From SG8-30 sp964406445 (GTDB lineage: Bacteria > Pseudomonadota > Gammaproteobacteria > Steroidobacterales > Steroidobacteraceae): a stretch of 64,000 bases of DNA. Shown here in pieces: positions 53,932-62,598 of the stretch. The stretch lies in contig CAYORU010000003.1 of the NCBI GenBank assembly GCA_964406445.1, positions 115,647 to 179,646 of the forward strand, in the 5' to 3' direction. A program made the position numbers and the translations under genes. The notes under the pieces are model-generated. The model was not told where the DNA came from. It made no database searches and saw only the letters and a program-made list of their open reading frames with translations. How positions within the stretch are numbered: position 1 is the stretch's first letter; each line of letters opens with the position of its first letter.

Positions 53932-55121
53932 CAGAGTTCCCTCAGGCCCGCCGTCACCGGCAGCCGGGCAGCGCGCAACGCGGGCAGCAGGCCACCGACC
54001 AGCCCGAGCAGCAGCGCGTAGACGAGGCCCGTGAGCATCAGCGCCGGCGTCACGGTGAAGGCGAAGGCCACCTGGCTGAAGCTCTGGAAGTTGAGCGTCG
54101 AGGCCTGTGCGCCGTTGAAGCCGAGGTACGCCAGCACCCCGCCCAGCACCCCGCCGAGCAGGCCGAGCAGGAGCGCCTCGAACACCACCGAGGCGACCAC
54201 CGGAGTCGCGCCGAAGCCGAGCGCCCTCAGCGTCGCGATCTCGCGGGTGCGCGTGGCCACGGCCGAGTACATGGTGTTGAGCGCCGCGAACACGGCGCCG
54301 ACGCCCATCAGCAGCGCGATCAGCACGCCGAGCGTGCGCACGATCGCGACCAGCACCTGGCTCTGGCTCTCGAGGAACTCGCGCTCGGTGCGCACCGTCA
54401 GGTTGAAGCGCGGGTCGGCGGCGATGTGCCGCTCGAGGCCCTGCACCTGCCCCGGCCCCGGCAGCTTCACGCGAACAGACTGGTAGGAATTGCCGCGGTT
54501 GTAGGCGCCCTGCAGCACGGTCGCGTCGGTCCAGATCTCCGACTCCGCGACGCTGCCGCCGTCCTCGAAGATGCCGGTGACGAGCCATGGCGTGCGGCCG
54601 AACAGCACCTCGCGCCCGACCGCGAGGCCGCCGAACTGCGCCGCGGCGCCGCGGCCGACGATGACTTCGTTCATGCCGCGGCGGAACGGCCGGCCCTCGA
54701 CGATGCGGAACTCGCGGCGGATCGCCGCGGCCTGCGGCCCCACCCCACGCAGCGGCACGTTGGCCTTGGTGCCGGTCGAGCGCATCGGCAGGTCGACGAT
54801 CACGTAGAGCTCCGGTGAGACCAGCGGCCCGTCCGGGCCCGGCACGAGCCCGGGCGCATCGGCCAGGTAGCGCGCCGCCTCGAGCGGCAGGCCGCTCGCC
54901 AGCTCGTCGCTCGAGCCGCCGCGCAGCACGATCGCCACGTCCTCCTGCCCGGACAGCGCGAGCGCGGCGCGAAAGCCCTCGCTGATGGACAGGACCGCGA
55001 CCAGCACGGCGACCACGCCGCCGATCCCGACCACCGCGACGGCGGCGGTGCCGAGCCGCTGCGGCAGCGCCGCGAGGCTCATCGCGGTCACCGCCGTCAC
55101 CTGCCTGAGCGTCCCGGCCAT
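53931..55121 (-). CDS. ABC transporter permease, FtsX/MacB fold (second)
   Basis: This 396-residue protein has TM1 at about 25-50, a large periplasmic MacB_PCD-like domain (ELYVIVDLPMRSTGTKANVPLRGV... GRPFRRGMNEVIVG) and three C-terminal helices with the FtsX block NTMYSAVATRTREIATLRALGFG. ATG 55121 overlaps the preceding permease stop by 1 nt. It likely pairs with that permease as a heterodimer. Confidence 0.9.
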   Translation of the reverse strand: MAGTLRQVTAVTAMSLAALPQRLGTAAVAVVGIGGVVAVLVAVLSISEGFRAALALSGQEDVAIVLRGGSSDELASGLPLEAARYLADAPGLVPGPDGPLVSPELYVIVDLPMRSTGTKANVPLRGVGPQAAAIRREFRIVEGRPFRRGMNEVIVGRGAAAQFGGLAVGREVLFGRTPWLVTGIFEDGGSVAESEIWTDATVLQGAYNRGNSYQSVRVKLPGPGQVQGLERHIAADPRFNLTVRTEREFLESQSQVLVAIVRTLGVLIALLMGVGAVFAALNTMYSAVATRTREIATLRALGFGATPVVASVVFEALLLGLLGGVLGGVLAYLGFNGAQASTLNFQSFSQVAFAFTVTPALMLTGLVYALLLGLVGGLLPALRAARLPVTAGLREL

Positions 55122-56281
55122 CAGGCGCGCCTCAGCGCCTCGACCACGGGCAGGCGCAGGGCGTAGACGGCCGGCGCCGCGCCGGCGAGCACGCCGAGCA
55201 GGACCATCAGCCCGATCGCCTCGGCGTAGGCGCGGCCGGGGATGTACCAGGCCGGCAGGTAGCCCTGCAGCGCCGCCTCCGAGGCCCCGACCGCGAACCA
55301 GGCGCAGACGAGCCCGACGAGGCCGCCCACCATGGTGAGGAGCACGGACTCGGCCAGCACCAGCGCCGTCACCCCGCGGCCGGTGAAGCCGAGCGTCTTC
55401 AGCACGCCGAGCTCGGCGGTGCGCTCGCGCACCGACTGGGCCATGGTGTTCGCCGTCACCAGCAGCATGGTGAAGAACACCGCCGACAACACCCCGGTCA
55501 GGATCGCGCCGATGTTGCCGACCTGGTTGACGAAGCCCTGCGCGAAGGCCTTCTCGGTCGAGGTCTCGGTCTCGTAGGGCGAGTTGGCGAACTGCTCGTC
55601 GATCTCGCGCGCCACGCGCGCCGCGTCGTCAGGGTTGGCGAGCTGCACGACGTACCAGCCGACGAGGCCCTGGCCGCGCCCGAGCGACTCGCTGAAGTAG
55701 TCGTGGTGGAAGATCACGCTGCGGGCGTCGCCGCCGGTGTCCGGCACGTCGAAGATGCCGGTGACCAGCAGCTCCCATGTGTCCGAGCCGTCCGCCTTGC
55801 GCCAGATGTTCGAGCGCATCGGGATCACGTCGCCGACCTTCCAGCCGAACTGCTCGGCGAGCGGCCGGCCGACCAGCGCGCCGCGCCGCTCGGCGAGGAA
55901 GCGCTCCCGCGCCGCCGGCTCGATGATGAACTCGGGGTAGATCTCGAGGTACACGGCCGGATCGACCGGGAACACCGGGATCTGGTTGCGCTCGTCCTGG
56001 TAGACGCCGCCGAACCAGGTCGCGGAGCTGACCGCCGCCACGCCGTCGACGCGGCGGATGCGCGGCCCGTAGCTCTCGGGCAGCGGCTGCACCAGCGAGA
56101 CCTTGTGGATGGTGAGCAGCCGGTCGACGCCGGCGAGCTGCGCGCCGATCGAGAAGGCGTGGCCGAGCGCGCCGAGCAGCCCGAACATCAGGAAGGCGAT
56201 CACGATCGAGCCGATCGTGAAGGCGGTGCGGGCCGGCCGGCGGCGCAGGTTCGAGGCGACCAGCGGCGCGAAGCGCCACAT
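55121..56281 (-). CDS. ABC transporter permease, FtsX/MacB fold (first)
   Basis: This 386-residue protein opens SNLRRRPARTAFTIGSIVIAFLMFGLLGAL (TM1). A periplasmic domain and the conserved cytoplasmic loop MAQSVRERTAELGVLKTLGFTGRG precede the last two helices. It resembles the DevC/LolC/YbbP class. It overlaps the ATPase stop by 1 nt (TGATG), so it is tightly coupled in the operon. Confidence 0.9.
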   Translation of the reverse strand: MWRFAPLVASNLRRRPARTAFTIGSIVIAFLMFGLLGALGHAFSIGAQLAGVDRLLTIHKVSLVQPLPESYGPRIRRVDGVAAVSSATWFGGVYQDERNQIPVFPVDPAVYLEIYPEFIIEPAARERFLAERRGALVGRPLAEQFGWKVGDVIPMRSNIWRKADGSDTWELLVTGIFDVPDTGGDARSVIFHHDYFSESLGRGQGLVGWYVVQLANPDDAARVAREIDEQFANSPYETETSTEKAFAQGFVNQVGNIGAILTGVLSAVFFTMLLVTANTMAQSVRERTAELGVLKTLGFTGRGVTALVLAESVLLTMVGGLVGLVCAWFAVGASEAALQGYLPAWYIPGRAYAEAIGLMVLLGVLAGAAPAVYALRLPVVEALRRA

Positions 56282-56964
56282 CAGCGCTCGTCCTCGATCA
56301 GCCGGCCCTTCTCGAGGTGCAGCAGCCGCCCCGCCCGCTCGGCCGCGTGCGGGTCGTGGGTCACCATCACGATGGTCTTGCCCTGGCCGTTCAGCGCCTG
56401 CAGCAGGTCGAGGATCTCGTCGCCCGACTTGCGGTCGAGGTCGCCGGTCGGCTCGTCGCACAGGAGCAGCACCGGGTCGGTCACGATCGCGCGCGCGATG
56501 CCGACCCGCTGCTCCTGCCCGCCGGACAGCTCGCCCGGCCGGTGCCGCGCGCGCTCGGCGAGGCCGACCAGCTTCAAGGCCGCCCGCGCGCGGCGCAGGC
56601 GCTCCTCGGCCGGCAGCTCGGAGAGCAAGAGCGGCAGCTCGACGTTGCGCTCGGCGGTGAGCACCGGCAGCAGGTTGTACATCTGGAAGACGAAACCCAC
56701 GTTGCCGGCGCGCCAGCGCGCCAGCTCCGCCTCGCCGAGCTGCGCGAGGTCCTCGCCCTGCACCTCGAGCAGTCCCGAGGTCGGCTGGTCGAGCCCGCCG
56801 ATGAGGTTGAGCAGCGTCGACTTGCCCGAGCCCGAAGGGCCCATCAGCGCGACGAACTCGCCCGCCTCGATGTCGAGCGACAGGCCGTCGAGCACGTGCA
56901 CGACCTCCGGCCCTCGCCGGAACTCCTTGTAGAGGTCGCGGATGCGGACGAGCGGCGCGGCCAC
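56281..56964 (-). CDS. ABC transporter ATPase, LolD/MacB class
   Basis: This 227-residue ATPase has Walker A GPSGSGKST, Q-loop FQMYNLLPVLTAERNV, signature LSGGQEQRVGIARA, Walker B LLLCDEPTGDLD and switch His VTHDPHA. The GTG start lies 2 nt after the adaptor stop. Confidence 0.95.
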   Translation of the reverse strand: MAAPLVRIRDLYKEFRRGPEVVHVLDGLSLDIEAGEFVALMGPSGSGKSTLLNLIGGLDQPTSGLLEVQGEDLAQLGEAELARWRAGNVGFVFQMYNLLPVLTAERNVELPLLLSELPAEERLRRARAALKLVGLAERARHRPGELSGGQEQRVGIARAIVTDPVLLLCDEPTGDLDRKSGDEILDLLQALNGQGKTIVMVTHDPHAAERAGRLLHLEKGRLIEDER

Positions 56965-56966
56965 GG

Positions 56967-58190
56967 TCAGCGGGCGGGCCGCGCCCGCACGCGATCCCCG
57001 TCCTCGAGCGTGGCGGGCGGCGACAGGATCACCTGCTGATCCGGCTGGAGTCCGGCGAGCACGTCGCGTGCGCCCGACTCCTCCGGCTCGACCGTCACCT
57101 CGACCCGCCGCGCGCGGCCCTCCTCCACGCGCCAGGCGAAGGTGACGCCGTCGACCTCGACGATGGCCGCCACCGGGACGGAGGCAATGGCCTCGCGCGC
57201 CGCGCCGGGCCCAGGCTCGGCGAGGAAGCGCACCTTGGCGCCCATGTCCGGCAGGATCCGCGGGTCGAGATCCTCGATCGCGATCCGCACCCGGACGGTC
57301 GCCTTCTGCCGGTCCGCGGCCGGGACGATGGCCAGCACCCGCGCCGGGATGCGCCAGTCCGGATAGGCGTCGAGCACCGCCTCGGCACGCTGCCCGTCGG
57401 AGACGCGGTTGATGTAGGCCTCGTTGACATCGACCTCGATCTCGCGCGAGTCCATGTCCACGATTGTCGCGATGCCGGTGCGGGTGAAGCCGCCGCCGGC
57501 GGAGATGGGCGAGACCATCTCGCCGGGCTGCGCGTCCTTCGAGATGATCACGCCGGCGAAGGGCGCGCGGATCACCAGGTCGTCGAGCTCCTGCCGGCGC
57601 AGCCGCACACCGCTCGCCGCGACGGCCACGTCGGCGCGCGCCGACTCGAGGCGCGCCGCGAGTGAAGCGGCGTCCGCTTCGGCCGCATCCAGCGCGCTTT
57701 CGCTCACCAGCCGGTCTTCGCGCAGCCGGCGCAGCCGGTCGCGCTCGCGCACGGCCTCGGCGAGACGCACCTCGACCTCGGCGAGCGCGCGGCGCGCCGC
57801 ATCTTCCTGGCGCTCGGCGACGGCGAGCGCGGCGCGGGCAATCGCGTCGTCGAGCGTGGCGAGCACGTGGCCCGCGGCCACCGAGGCGCCCTCCTCGAAA
57901 CTGACGCTCGCGACCTGGCCGGTGACCTTCGAGGAGACGGTCGCGAGCCGGCGGGCCACGACGTAGCCCGACGCATTCAGCACCGCCGCACCCGCGCCGC
58001 CGCGCGGCGCCCCGACCGCGGCGACTTCGACCTCCGCGGGCCGCAATGCGCCCGCGACGAGCCAGGCGGCGACGAGGCCGGCCGCCACGCCGAAGCCGAT
58101 GATCCAGCGCTTTCGCCGCCGGGTCGGGGTAGCCGCCCGCACCGGCGCGTCGCGCCTGAGCGAATCGAGTGCATCCTTGTCGAGGCTCAT
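56967..58190 (-). CDS. periplasmic adaptor (HlyD/RND membrane fusion type)
   Basis: This 407-residue membrane fusion protein has a cytoplasmic N-terminus, one TM helix (WIIGFGVAAGLVAAWLVAGAL), a lipoyl half (SGYVVARRLATVSSKVTGQV), a long alpha-hairpin (ADAASLAARLESARADVAVA), a second lipoyl half (RAPFAGVIISKDAQPGEMV) and beta-barrel/MP domains. It would link the ABC pump to an outer-membrane channel or donate substrate. It is first in the five-gene operon, with ATG at 58190. Confidence 0.92.
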   Translation of the reverse strand: MSLDKDALDSLRRDAPVRAATPTRRRKRWIIGFGVAAGLVAAWLVAGALRPAEVEVAAVGAPRGGAGAAVLNASGYVVARRLATVSSKVTGQVASVSFEEGASVAAGHVLATLDDAIARAALAVAERQEDAARRALAEVEVRLAEAVRERDRLRRLREDRLVSESALDAAEADAASLAARLESARADVAVAASGVRLRRQELDDLVIRAPFAGVIISKDAQPGEMVSPISAGGGFTRTGIATIVDMDSREIEVDVNEAYINRVSDGQRAEAVLDAYPDWRIPARVLAIVPAADRQKATVRVRIAIEDLDPRILPDMGAKVRFLAEPGPGAAREAIASVPVAAIVEVDGVTFAWRVEEGRARRVEVTVEPEESGARDVLAGLQPDQQVILSPPATLEDGDRVRARPAR

Positions 58191-58245
58191 GACAGCGCGG
58201 ACCTCCGGCGACCGGCTCGCGGCGGCCGCGAGCCCCGCGATCCTC

Positions 58246-58251
58246 TAGAAT
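58246..58251 (+). promoter_or_regulatory. -10 element (TAGAAT) for tatD
   Basis: TAGAAT in the divergent adaptor-tatD gap predicts initiation near 58258 and a leader of about 68 nt. No convincing -35. Confidence 0.4.
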
Positions 58252-58325
58252 GACGAAGCTTCCTGCATCGACCGCCCGACGCGGCGCCCGTGCGGAGGCC
58301 CGGCATTCTACGGCATGCGTTCCCC

Positions 58326-59132
58326 ATGGCGCCCCACACCCTCGTCGACATCGGCATCAACCTCGCCCACGACAGCTACGACCACGACCGCGACGACGTG
58401 ATCGCCCGCGCGCTCGAGGCGGGCGTGGCGCGCATGGTCGTCACCGGCAGCTCGCTCGAGAGCATCGCCAAGGCCATCGAGCTCTGCCGGCAGCATCCCC
58501 AGCTGATGCGCACGACGGCAGGCGTCCACCCACACCTCGCCGACGGCTTCGCCGCCGGCGATGCCGAGGCACTCGCGGCGCTGCTCGCCGACCCGATGAT
58601 CGTTTCGGCCGGCGAGTGCGGACTGGATTACTTCCGGAATTTTTCCGACCCCGCGGCACAGCGCAGGGCGTTCGAGCGCCAGCTGCAGGTCGCGGTCGCT
58701 GCCGGCAAGCCCCTGTTCCTGCACCAGCGGGACGCGCATGCGGACTTCATGGCGATCCTGCGCGAGCACCTGCCCGATATTTCTAGAGCCGTCGTACACT
58801 GCTTCACCGGCAGCGGCGATGAGCTGCAGGACTACCTCGCCGCGGGCTTGTATGTCGGCATCACCGGCTGGGTCTGCGACGAGCGGCGCGGGCTCGAGGT
58901 CAAGCGCCTGACCCGCGAGATCCCGCTCGACCGGTTGATGATCGAGACCGACGGACCCTACCTGCTGCCTCGCAACCTGACTGCGAAAGTCAGCCACAGA
59001 CGCAACGAACCCATGTACTTGCCGTATGTTCTTCAGGCCATAGCTGAGGAAAGGCCCGAGCTGATCGAAGAGATCGCCGCGGCGACGACGAGGAATGCGT
59101 TGGTATTCTTCGGGTTGCCGCCACTGGAGTGA
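58326..59132 (+). CDS. tatD: 3'-5' DNA/RNA exonuclease TatD
   Basis: This 268-residue metal-dependent nuclease has DIGINL replacing the HxH of most relatives, as in E. coli TatD itself. Metal ligands lie in SAGECGLDYFRNFS (Glu), FLHQRDAH (His), VVHCFTG (His) and MIETDGPYLLPRNL (Asp). ITGWVCDERRGLEVK and RRNEPMYLP are TatD-specific. ATG 58326 is chosen over GTG 58290. The TGA stop is supplied by the first unit of the heptamer repeat. Confidence 0.94.
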   Translation: MAPHTLVDIGINLAHDSYDHDRDDVIARALEAGVARMVVTGSSLESIAKAIELCRQHPQLMRTTAGVHPHLADGFAAGDAEALAALLADPMIVSAGECGLDYFRNFSDPAAQRRAFERQLQVAVAAGKPLFLHQRDAHADFMAILREHLPDISRAVVHCFTGSGDELQDYLAAGLYVGITGWVCDERRGLEVKRLTREIPLDRLMIETDGPYLLPRNLTAKVSHRRNEPMYLPYVLQAIAEERPELIEEIAAATTRNALVFFGLPPLE

Positions 59133-59212
59133 CCGGTGACCAGTGATCGGTGACCGGCCAGAGTCGGGCACAGCCCGGTTTGGCCGATCACCGATCACCG
59201 GTCACCGATCAC
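59129..59212. repeat. palindromic array of heptamers (4 + 4 inverted)
   Basis: Left arm (59129-59156) holds four 7-bp units GTGACCG, GTGACCA, GTGATCG, GTGACCG. Right arm (59185-59212) holds CGATCAC, CGATCAC, CGGTCAC, CGATCAC, the same units inverted. With the flanking GCC/GGCC, the 31-nt arms match at 28 positions. Between them CGGGC-ACA-GCCCG (165-177 of this line) forms an inner hairpin. The first unit includes the tatD stop codon. Such GTGACCGGTGA-type arrays are known as dispersed intergenic repeats in various bacteria. It may act as a bidirectional transcription barrier. Confidence 0.85.
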
Positions 59213-59277
59213 TTTCCCCGGCAATCTCGTAACCTCGAGCCACATACACAAATTCATCCCAAGGGCCTGTTTATCCA

Positions 59278-60705
59278 ATGAATCCAGCCCTCGCTCGCGA
59301 CCTCATCGACGGCCTCTGGGCCGACTCCATCCTGCCGACCCTCTGCGACTACGTCCGCATCCCCAACAAGTCACCGAACTTCGACGCCGACTGGGAGAAG
59401 CACGGCCACATGGACCGCGCGGCGGAGATGCTCGCCGCCTGGTGCCGCGCCCAGCCGATCCGCGGCATGACCGTGGAGATCGTCCGCCTGCCGGGACGCA
59501 CGCCGGTGCTCCTGTGCGAGGTGCCCGGACAGCTCGACGACACCGTCCTGCTGTACGGCCACTTCGACAAGCAGCCGGAATTCACCGGCTGGGCCGAGGG
59601 CCTCTCGCCCTGGGAGCCGGTGCTGAAGGACGGCAAGCTCTATGGCCGCGGCGGCGCCGACGACGGCTACGCGGTCTTCGCCTCGCTCGCCGCCATCCGC
59701 GCGCTGCAGGAGCAAGGCCTGCCGCACGCCCGCTGCGTGGTGCTGATCGAGGGCTGCGAGGAGAGCGGCAGCGTCGACCTGCCCCACTACGTCGAGGCCC
59801 TCGCCGGGCGCATCGGCACGCCGAGCCTCGTCATCTGCCTCGACGCGGAATGCGGCAACTACGAGCAGTTCTGGTGCACGACCTCGCTGAGGGGCAACCT
59901 CACCGGCACCCTCTCCGTCCGGGTGCTCACCGAGGGCGTGCACTCAGGCGCCGGCACCGGCATCGCGCCCTCTGCTTTCCGGATCCTGCGGCAGCTGCTG
60001 GAACGGGTCGAGAGCGGCGCCACCGGCGACGTGATGGTCGAGGCGCTGCACGCGCCGGTGCCGGCCGAGCGCGTCGCCCAGGCGCGCGCGGCGGCCGAGG
60101 TGCTGGGCGCCGGGGCGTGGAAGCGGATGCCCTTCGCCGAGGGCGTCGAGCCGCTGTCCGACTCGCCGGCGGAACTGCTGGTGAACAACACCTGGCGGCC
60201 GTCGCTCGCCGTGACCGGCGCCGAGGGCCTGCCGGCGCTCAAGGACGCCGGCAACGTGCTGCTGCCGGCCGTCGCGGTGAAGCTCTCCTTCCGCCTGCCG
60301 CCGACGCTCGATCCCGCGGCTGCCGCCGCGGCCGTCAGGAAGGTGCTCGAGGCCGACCCGCCGCACGGCGCGCAGGTCGCCTTCAAGCTGGGCTCGGCGC
60401 TCGGCGGCTGGAACGCCCCGACCCTCGAGCCCTGGCTCGAGGCCGCGATGCGGCAGGCCTCGCGCGAGGCCTTCGGCCGCGACGTGATGTACCTCGGCAC
60501 CGGCGGCAGCATCCCCTTCATCGGGATGCTCGCAGAGCGCTTTCCGGGCGTGCAGTTCCTCGTGACCGGGGTGCTCGGCCCGAACTCGAACGCGCACGGG
60601 CCGAACGAGTTCCTGCACCTCGACTGCGCACGCCGCGTGACGCTCTGCGCGGCCCGCGTGCTCGCGGCCCACGCCGCGCGGCAGCCGCGCCGCGCCGCCG
60701 CCTGA
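59278..60705 (+). CDS. M20-family metallopeptidase
   Basis: This 475-residue exopeptidase/deacylase-like enzyme has VLLYGHFDKQPEF (first metal His, catalytic Asp), GRGGADDG (bridging Asp), EGCEESGS (catalytic Glu, metal Glu) and LDAECGN (metal Asp), then HSGAGTGI dimerisation-domain and GTGGSIPF and GPNSNAHGPNEF (final His). This is the full set for a dizinc centre. It resembles CNDP/ArgE-type dipeptidases. The ATG at 59278 follows a leader with no strong Shine-Dalgarno. Confidence 0.93.
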   Translation: MNPALARDLIDGLWADSILPTLCDYVRIPNKSPNFDADWEKHGHMDRAAEMLAAWCRAQPIRGMTVEIVRLPGRTPVLLCEVPGQLDDTVLLYGHFDKQPEFTGWAEGLSPWEPVLKDGKLYGRGGADDGYAVFASLAAIRALQEQGLPHARCVVLIEGCEESGSVDLPHYVEALAGRIGTPSLVICLDAECGNYEQFWCTTSLRGNLTGTLSVRVLTEGVHSGAGTGIAPSAFRILRQLLERVESGATGDVMVEALHAPVPAERVAQARAAAEVLGAGAWKRMPFAEGVEPLSDSPAELLVNNTWRPSLAVTGAEGLPALKDAGNVLLPAVAVKLSFRLPPTLDPAAAAAAVRKVLEADPPHGAQVAFKLGSALGGWNAPTLEPWLEAAMRQASREAFGRDVMYLGTGGSIPFIGMLAERFPGVQFLVTGVLGPNSNAHGPNEFLHLDCARRVTLCAARVLAAHAARQPRRAAA

Positions 60706-60711
60706 GCCGGC

Positions 60712-61290
60712 TCAGCCGCGCCCGAGACGGCTCGGCTGGCTCGCCTCGCGCACCTGCGCGAAGGCCTCGCGCCAGCGCTCGGCTTCCTCGGCGTGGCCCT
60801 CGATGGGGGGTATCGTGGCTGCGAGCGCGTCGAGCAGGGCGGCGTGCGGCGGCAGGCCCTTCGGGAACCGTCCGCGGGCCGTGAAGACGACCATCCCCTC
60901 GACCGGCGCCTCGCCGGCGAGCTGCTTCACTGCCGCGACCCGGTCGTGCAGGCCCTCGATCGGGTTGTCGAAGGTGCGGCGCTGGTGACCGTCCATCACG
61001 GTCCACTCGTCCATGTGCCGCCCGCCGAAGATCATGCCGCGCACGTCGCGCAGGTCCACGACGACGAGGCCTCCGCGCGAGAGCAGCACGAAATCGCAGT
61101 GGATGAGGCCGCCGCCCGTGTCCGGCAGCATCACGGAGCGCAGCAGGTCCGCGCTCACCGCCTCGAACTTCGCGAGCAGCGCGCGATCGGCGGCGTGTCG
61201 CTGCCAGTGCCGCCAGCCGAGGCCGGCGGCGAGGCCGGCGAGGCCGACGCCCGCGCCGATCAGGGTCCACTGCAGCGCGGTGGCCTGCAT
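60712..61290 (-). CDS. membrane-anchored NERD-domain protein
   Basis: This 192-residue protein has an N-terminal helix (LQWTLIGAGVGLAGLAAGLGW), then a NERD (nuclease-related) domain: LLRSVMLPDTGGGLIHCDFVLLSRGGLVVVDLRDVRGMIFGG...WTV, with the Asp and Glu/Asp positions of the nuclease-like fold partly kept. A C-terminal helical tail follows. NERD proteins have unproven function. ATG 61290 lies 3 nt after thrC, so it is the last gene of the thr operon. Confidence 0.8.
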   Translation of the reverse strand: MQATALQWTLIGAGVGLAGLAAGLGWRHWQRHAADRALLAKFEAVSADLLRSVMLPDTGGGLIHCDFVLLSRGGLVVVDLRDVRGMIFGGRHMDEWTVMDGHQRRTFDNPIEGLHDRVAAVKQLAGEAPVEGMVVFTARGRFPKGLPPHAALLDALAATIPPIEGHAEEAERWREAFAQVREASQPSRLGRG

Positions 61291-61293
61291 CGC

Positions 61294-62598
61294 TCAGCCC
61301 GCGAGCAGCGCCCGGCGCAGCGCCGGCAGCGACGCGTCGATCTCATCGGCCTGCGACGGCCGGTCGAGCAGCTCGGCGAGCGCCGGCGGGATCTCGACCG
61401 TCCGGCCGATCAGCGGCTCGACGATGCTCTCGAACTTCGCCGGGTGCGCGGTCGCGACCAGCACCCAGTGCCGCCCGCCGCGACGCGCCTCGGACAGCTC
61501 GCGCCAGACCTGTGCGGCCGTGGCTGTGTGCGGACACCAGGTCTCGCCCCACTCGCGGAAGTCGCGGCGGATCGCCGCGCGGATCGCCTCGTCGCTCACC
61601 GCGTGCGCGCGGAGGGTGCCGGCCAGCGCCCGCCAGTCCGGATGCAGGTGGCGCAGGCGCTCCATGTTGCTCGGGTTGCCGACGTCCATCGCCGAGGCCA
61701 GCGTCGCGACCGACGGGCGCGGCCGCCACTCGCCGCTGCCGAGAAACTCCGGCACCGTGCGGTTGGCGTTGTGCGCGAGCTCGATGTCGGCGATCGGCAG
61801 GCCGGCGGTGCGCGCCCACAGGCAGGCGAGCACGTTGCCGAGGTTGCCCGAGGGCACGACGAACGCGGGCGCCGCGGCGTCGGCGCGGAACCGCTCGAGG
61901 CTCGCCGCCGCGTAGTAGGCCGCCTGCGGCAGCAGCCGGCCGATGTTGATGCTGTTGGCGGAGGAAAGCTCGAAGCGCTCCCGCAGCGCGCCGTCGGCGA
62001 AGGCCTCCTTCACCAGGCGCTGGCAGTCGTCGAAAGTCCCCTGGACCGACAGCGCGCGGACGTTGCCGCCCCAGCAGGTGAGCTGCTTCTCCTGCCGCGG
62101 CGAGACGAGGCCCTTCGGGTAGAGCACCACGACCCGCGCCCAGGGCCGGCCGTGGAAGGCGGCCGCGACCGCCCCGCCGGTGTCGCCGGAAGTGGCGACG
62201 AGGATGGTCACGGGCCGGTCGGGGTCGTGCGGCTGGCGCTCCAGGCAGGCCGCCAGGAAGCGCGCGCCGAAGTCCTTGAAGGCCGCGGTCGGGCCGTGGA
62301 ACAGCTCCAGCACCGAGACCGGCCGCGGCTCGGCGGCGATCCGCCGGAGCGGCGCGGGGAAATTGAACGCGTCGGCCACCACCTCGCCGAGCCGCGGCGC
62401 CAGCGCGTCGCCCTCGGCGAAGGGCGCGAGCCAGCGGACGGCGATCTCCTGCAGCGTGCGCGCGCCCTCGAAGTCGGCCGGCGCGAGGCGCGGCAGCGCC
62501 TCGGGCACGTACAGGCCGCCGTCCGGCGCGATCCCCGCGCGCACCGCCTGCGAGAGCGTCACGGCGCCGGGCGCGCCGCGCGTGCTGACGAAGCGCAT
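61294..62598 (-). CDS. thrC: threonine synthase
   Basis: This 434-residue PLP enzyme converts O-phosphohomoserine to threonine. N-terminal MRFVSTRGAPGAVTLSQAVRAGIAPDGGLYVPE is family-typical. The PLP lysine lies in HGPTAAFKDFGARF and ATSGDTGGAVAAAF binds phosphate. ATG 62598 (TGATG overlap with thrB) is preferred because GGAGG is 4 nt upstream. GTG one codon earlier is possible. Confidence 0.96.
   Translation of the reverse strand: MRFVSTRGAPGAVTLSQAVRAGIAPDGGLYVPEALPRLAPADFEGARTLQEIAVRWLAPFAEGDALAPRLGEVVADAFNFPAPLRRIAAEPRPVSVLELFHGPTAAFKDFGARFLAACLERQPHDPDRPVTILVATSGDTGGAVAAAFHGRPWARVVVLYPKGLVSPRQEKQLTCWGGNVRALSVQGTFDDCQRLVKEAFADGALRERFELSSANSINIGRLLPQAAYYAAASLERFRADAAAPAFVVPSGNLGNVLACLWARTAGLPIADIELAHNANRTVPEFLGSGEWRPRPSVATLASAMDVGNPSNMERLRHLHPDWRALAGTLRAHAVSDEAIRAAIRRDFREWGETWCPHTATAAQVWRELSEARRGGRHWVLVATAHPAKFESIVEPLIGRTVEIPPALAELLDRPSQADEIDASLPALRRALLAG

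Noticed and set aside
59129..59212. Repeat array considered as a CRISPR
   Set aside because: Units are 7 bp, contiguous and inverted about a centre. There are no spacers and no cas genes.
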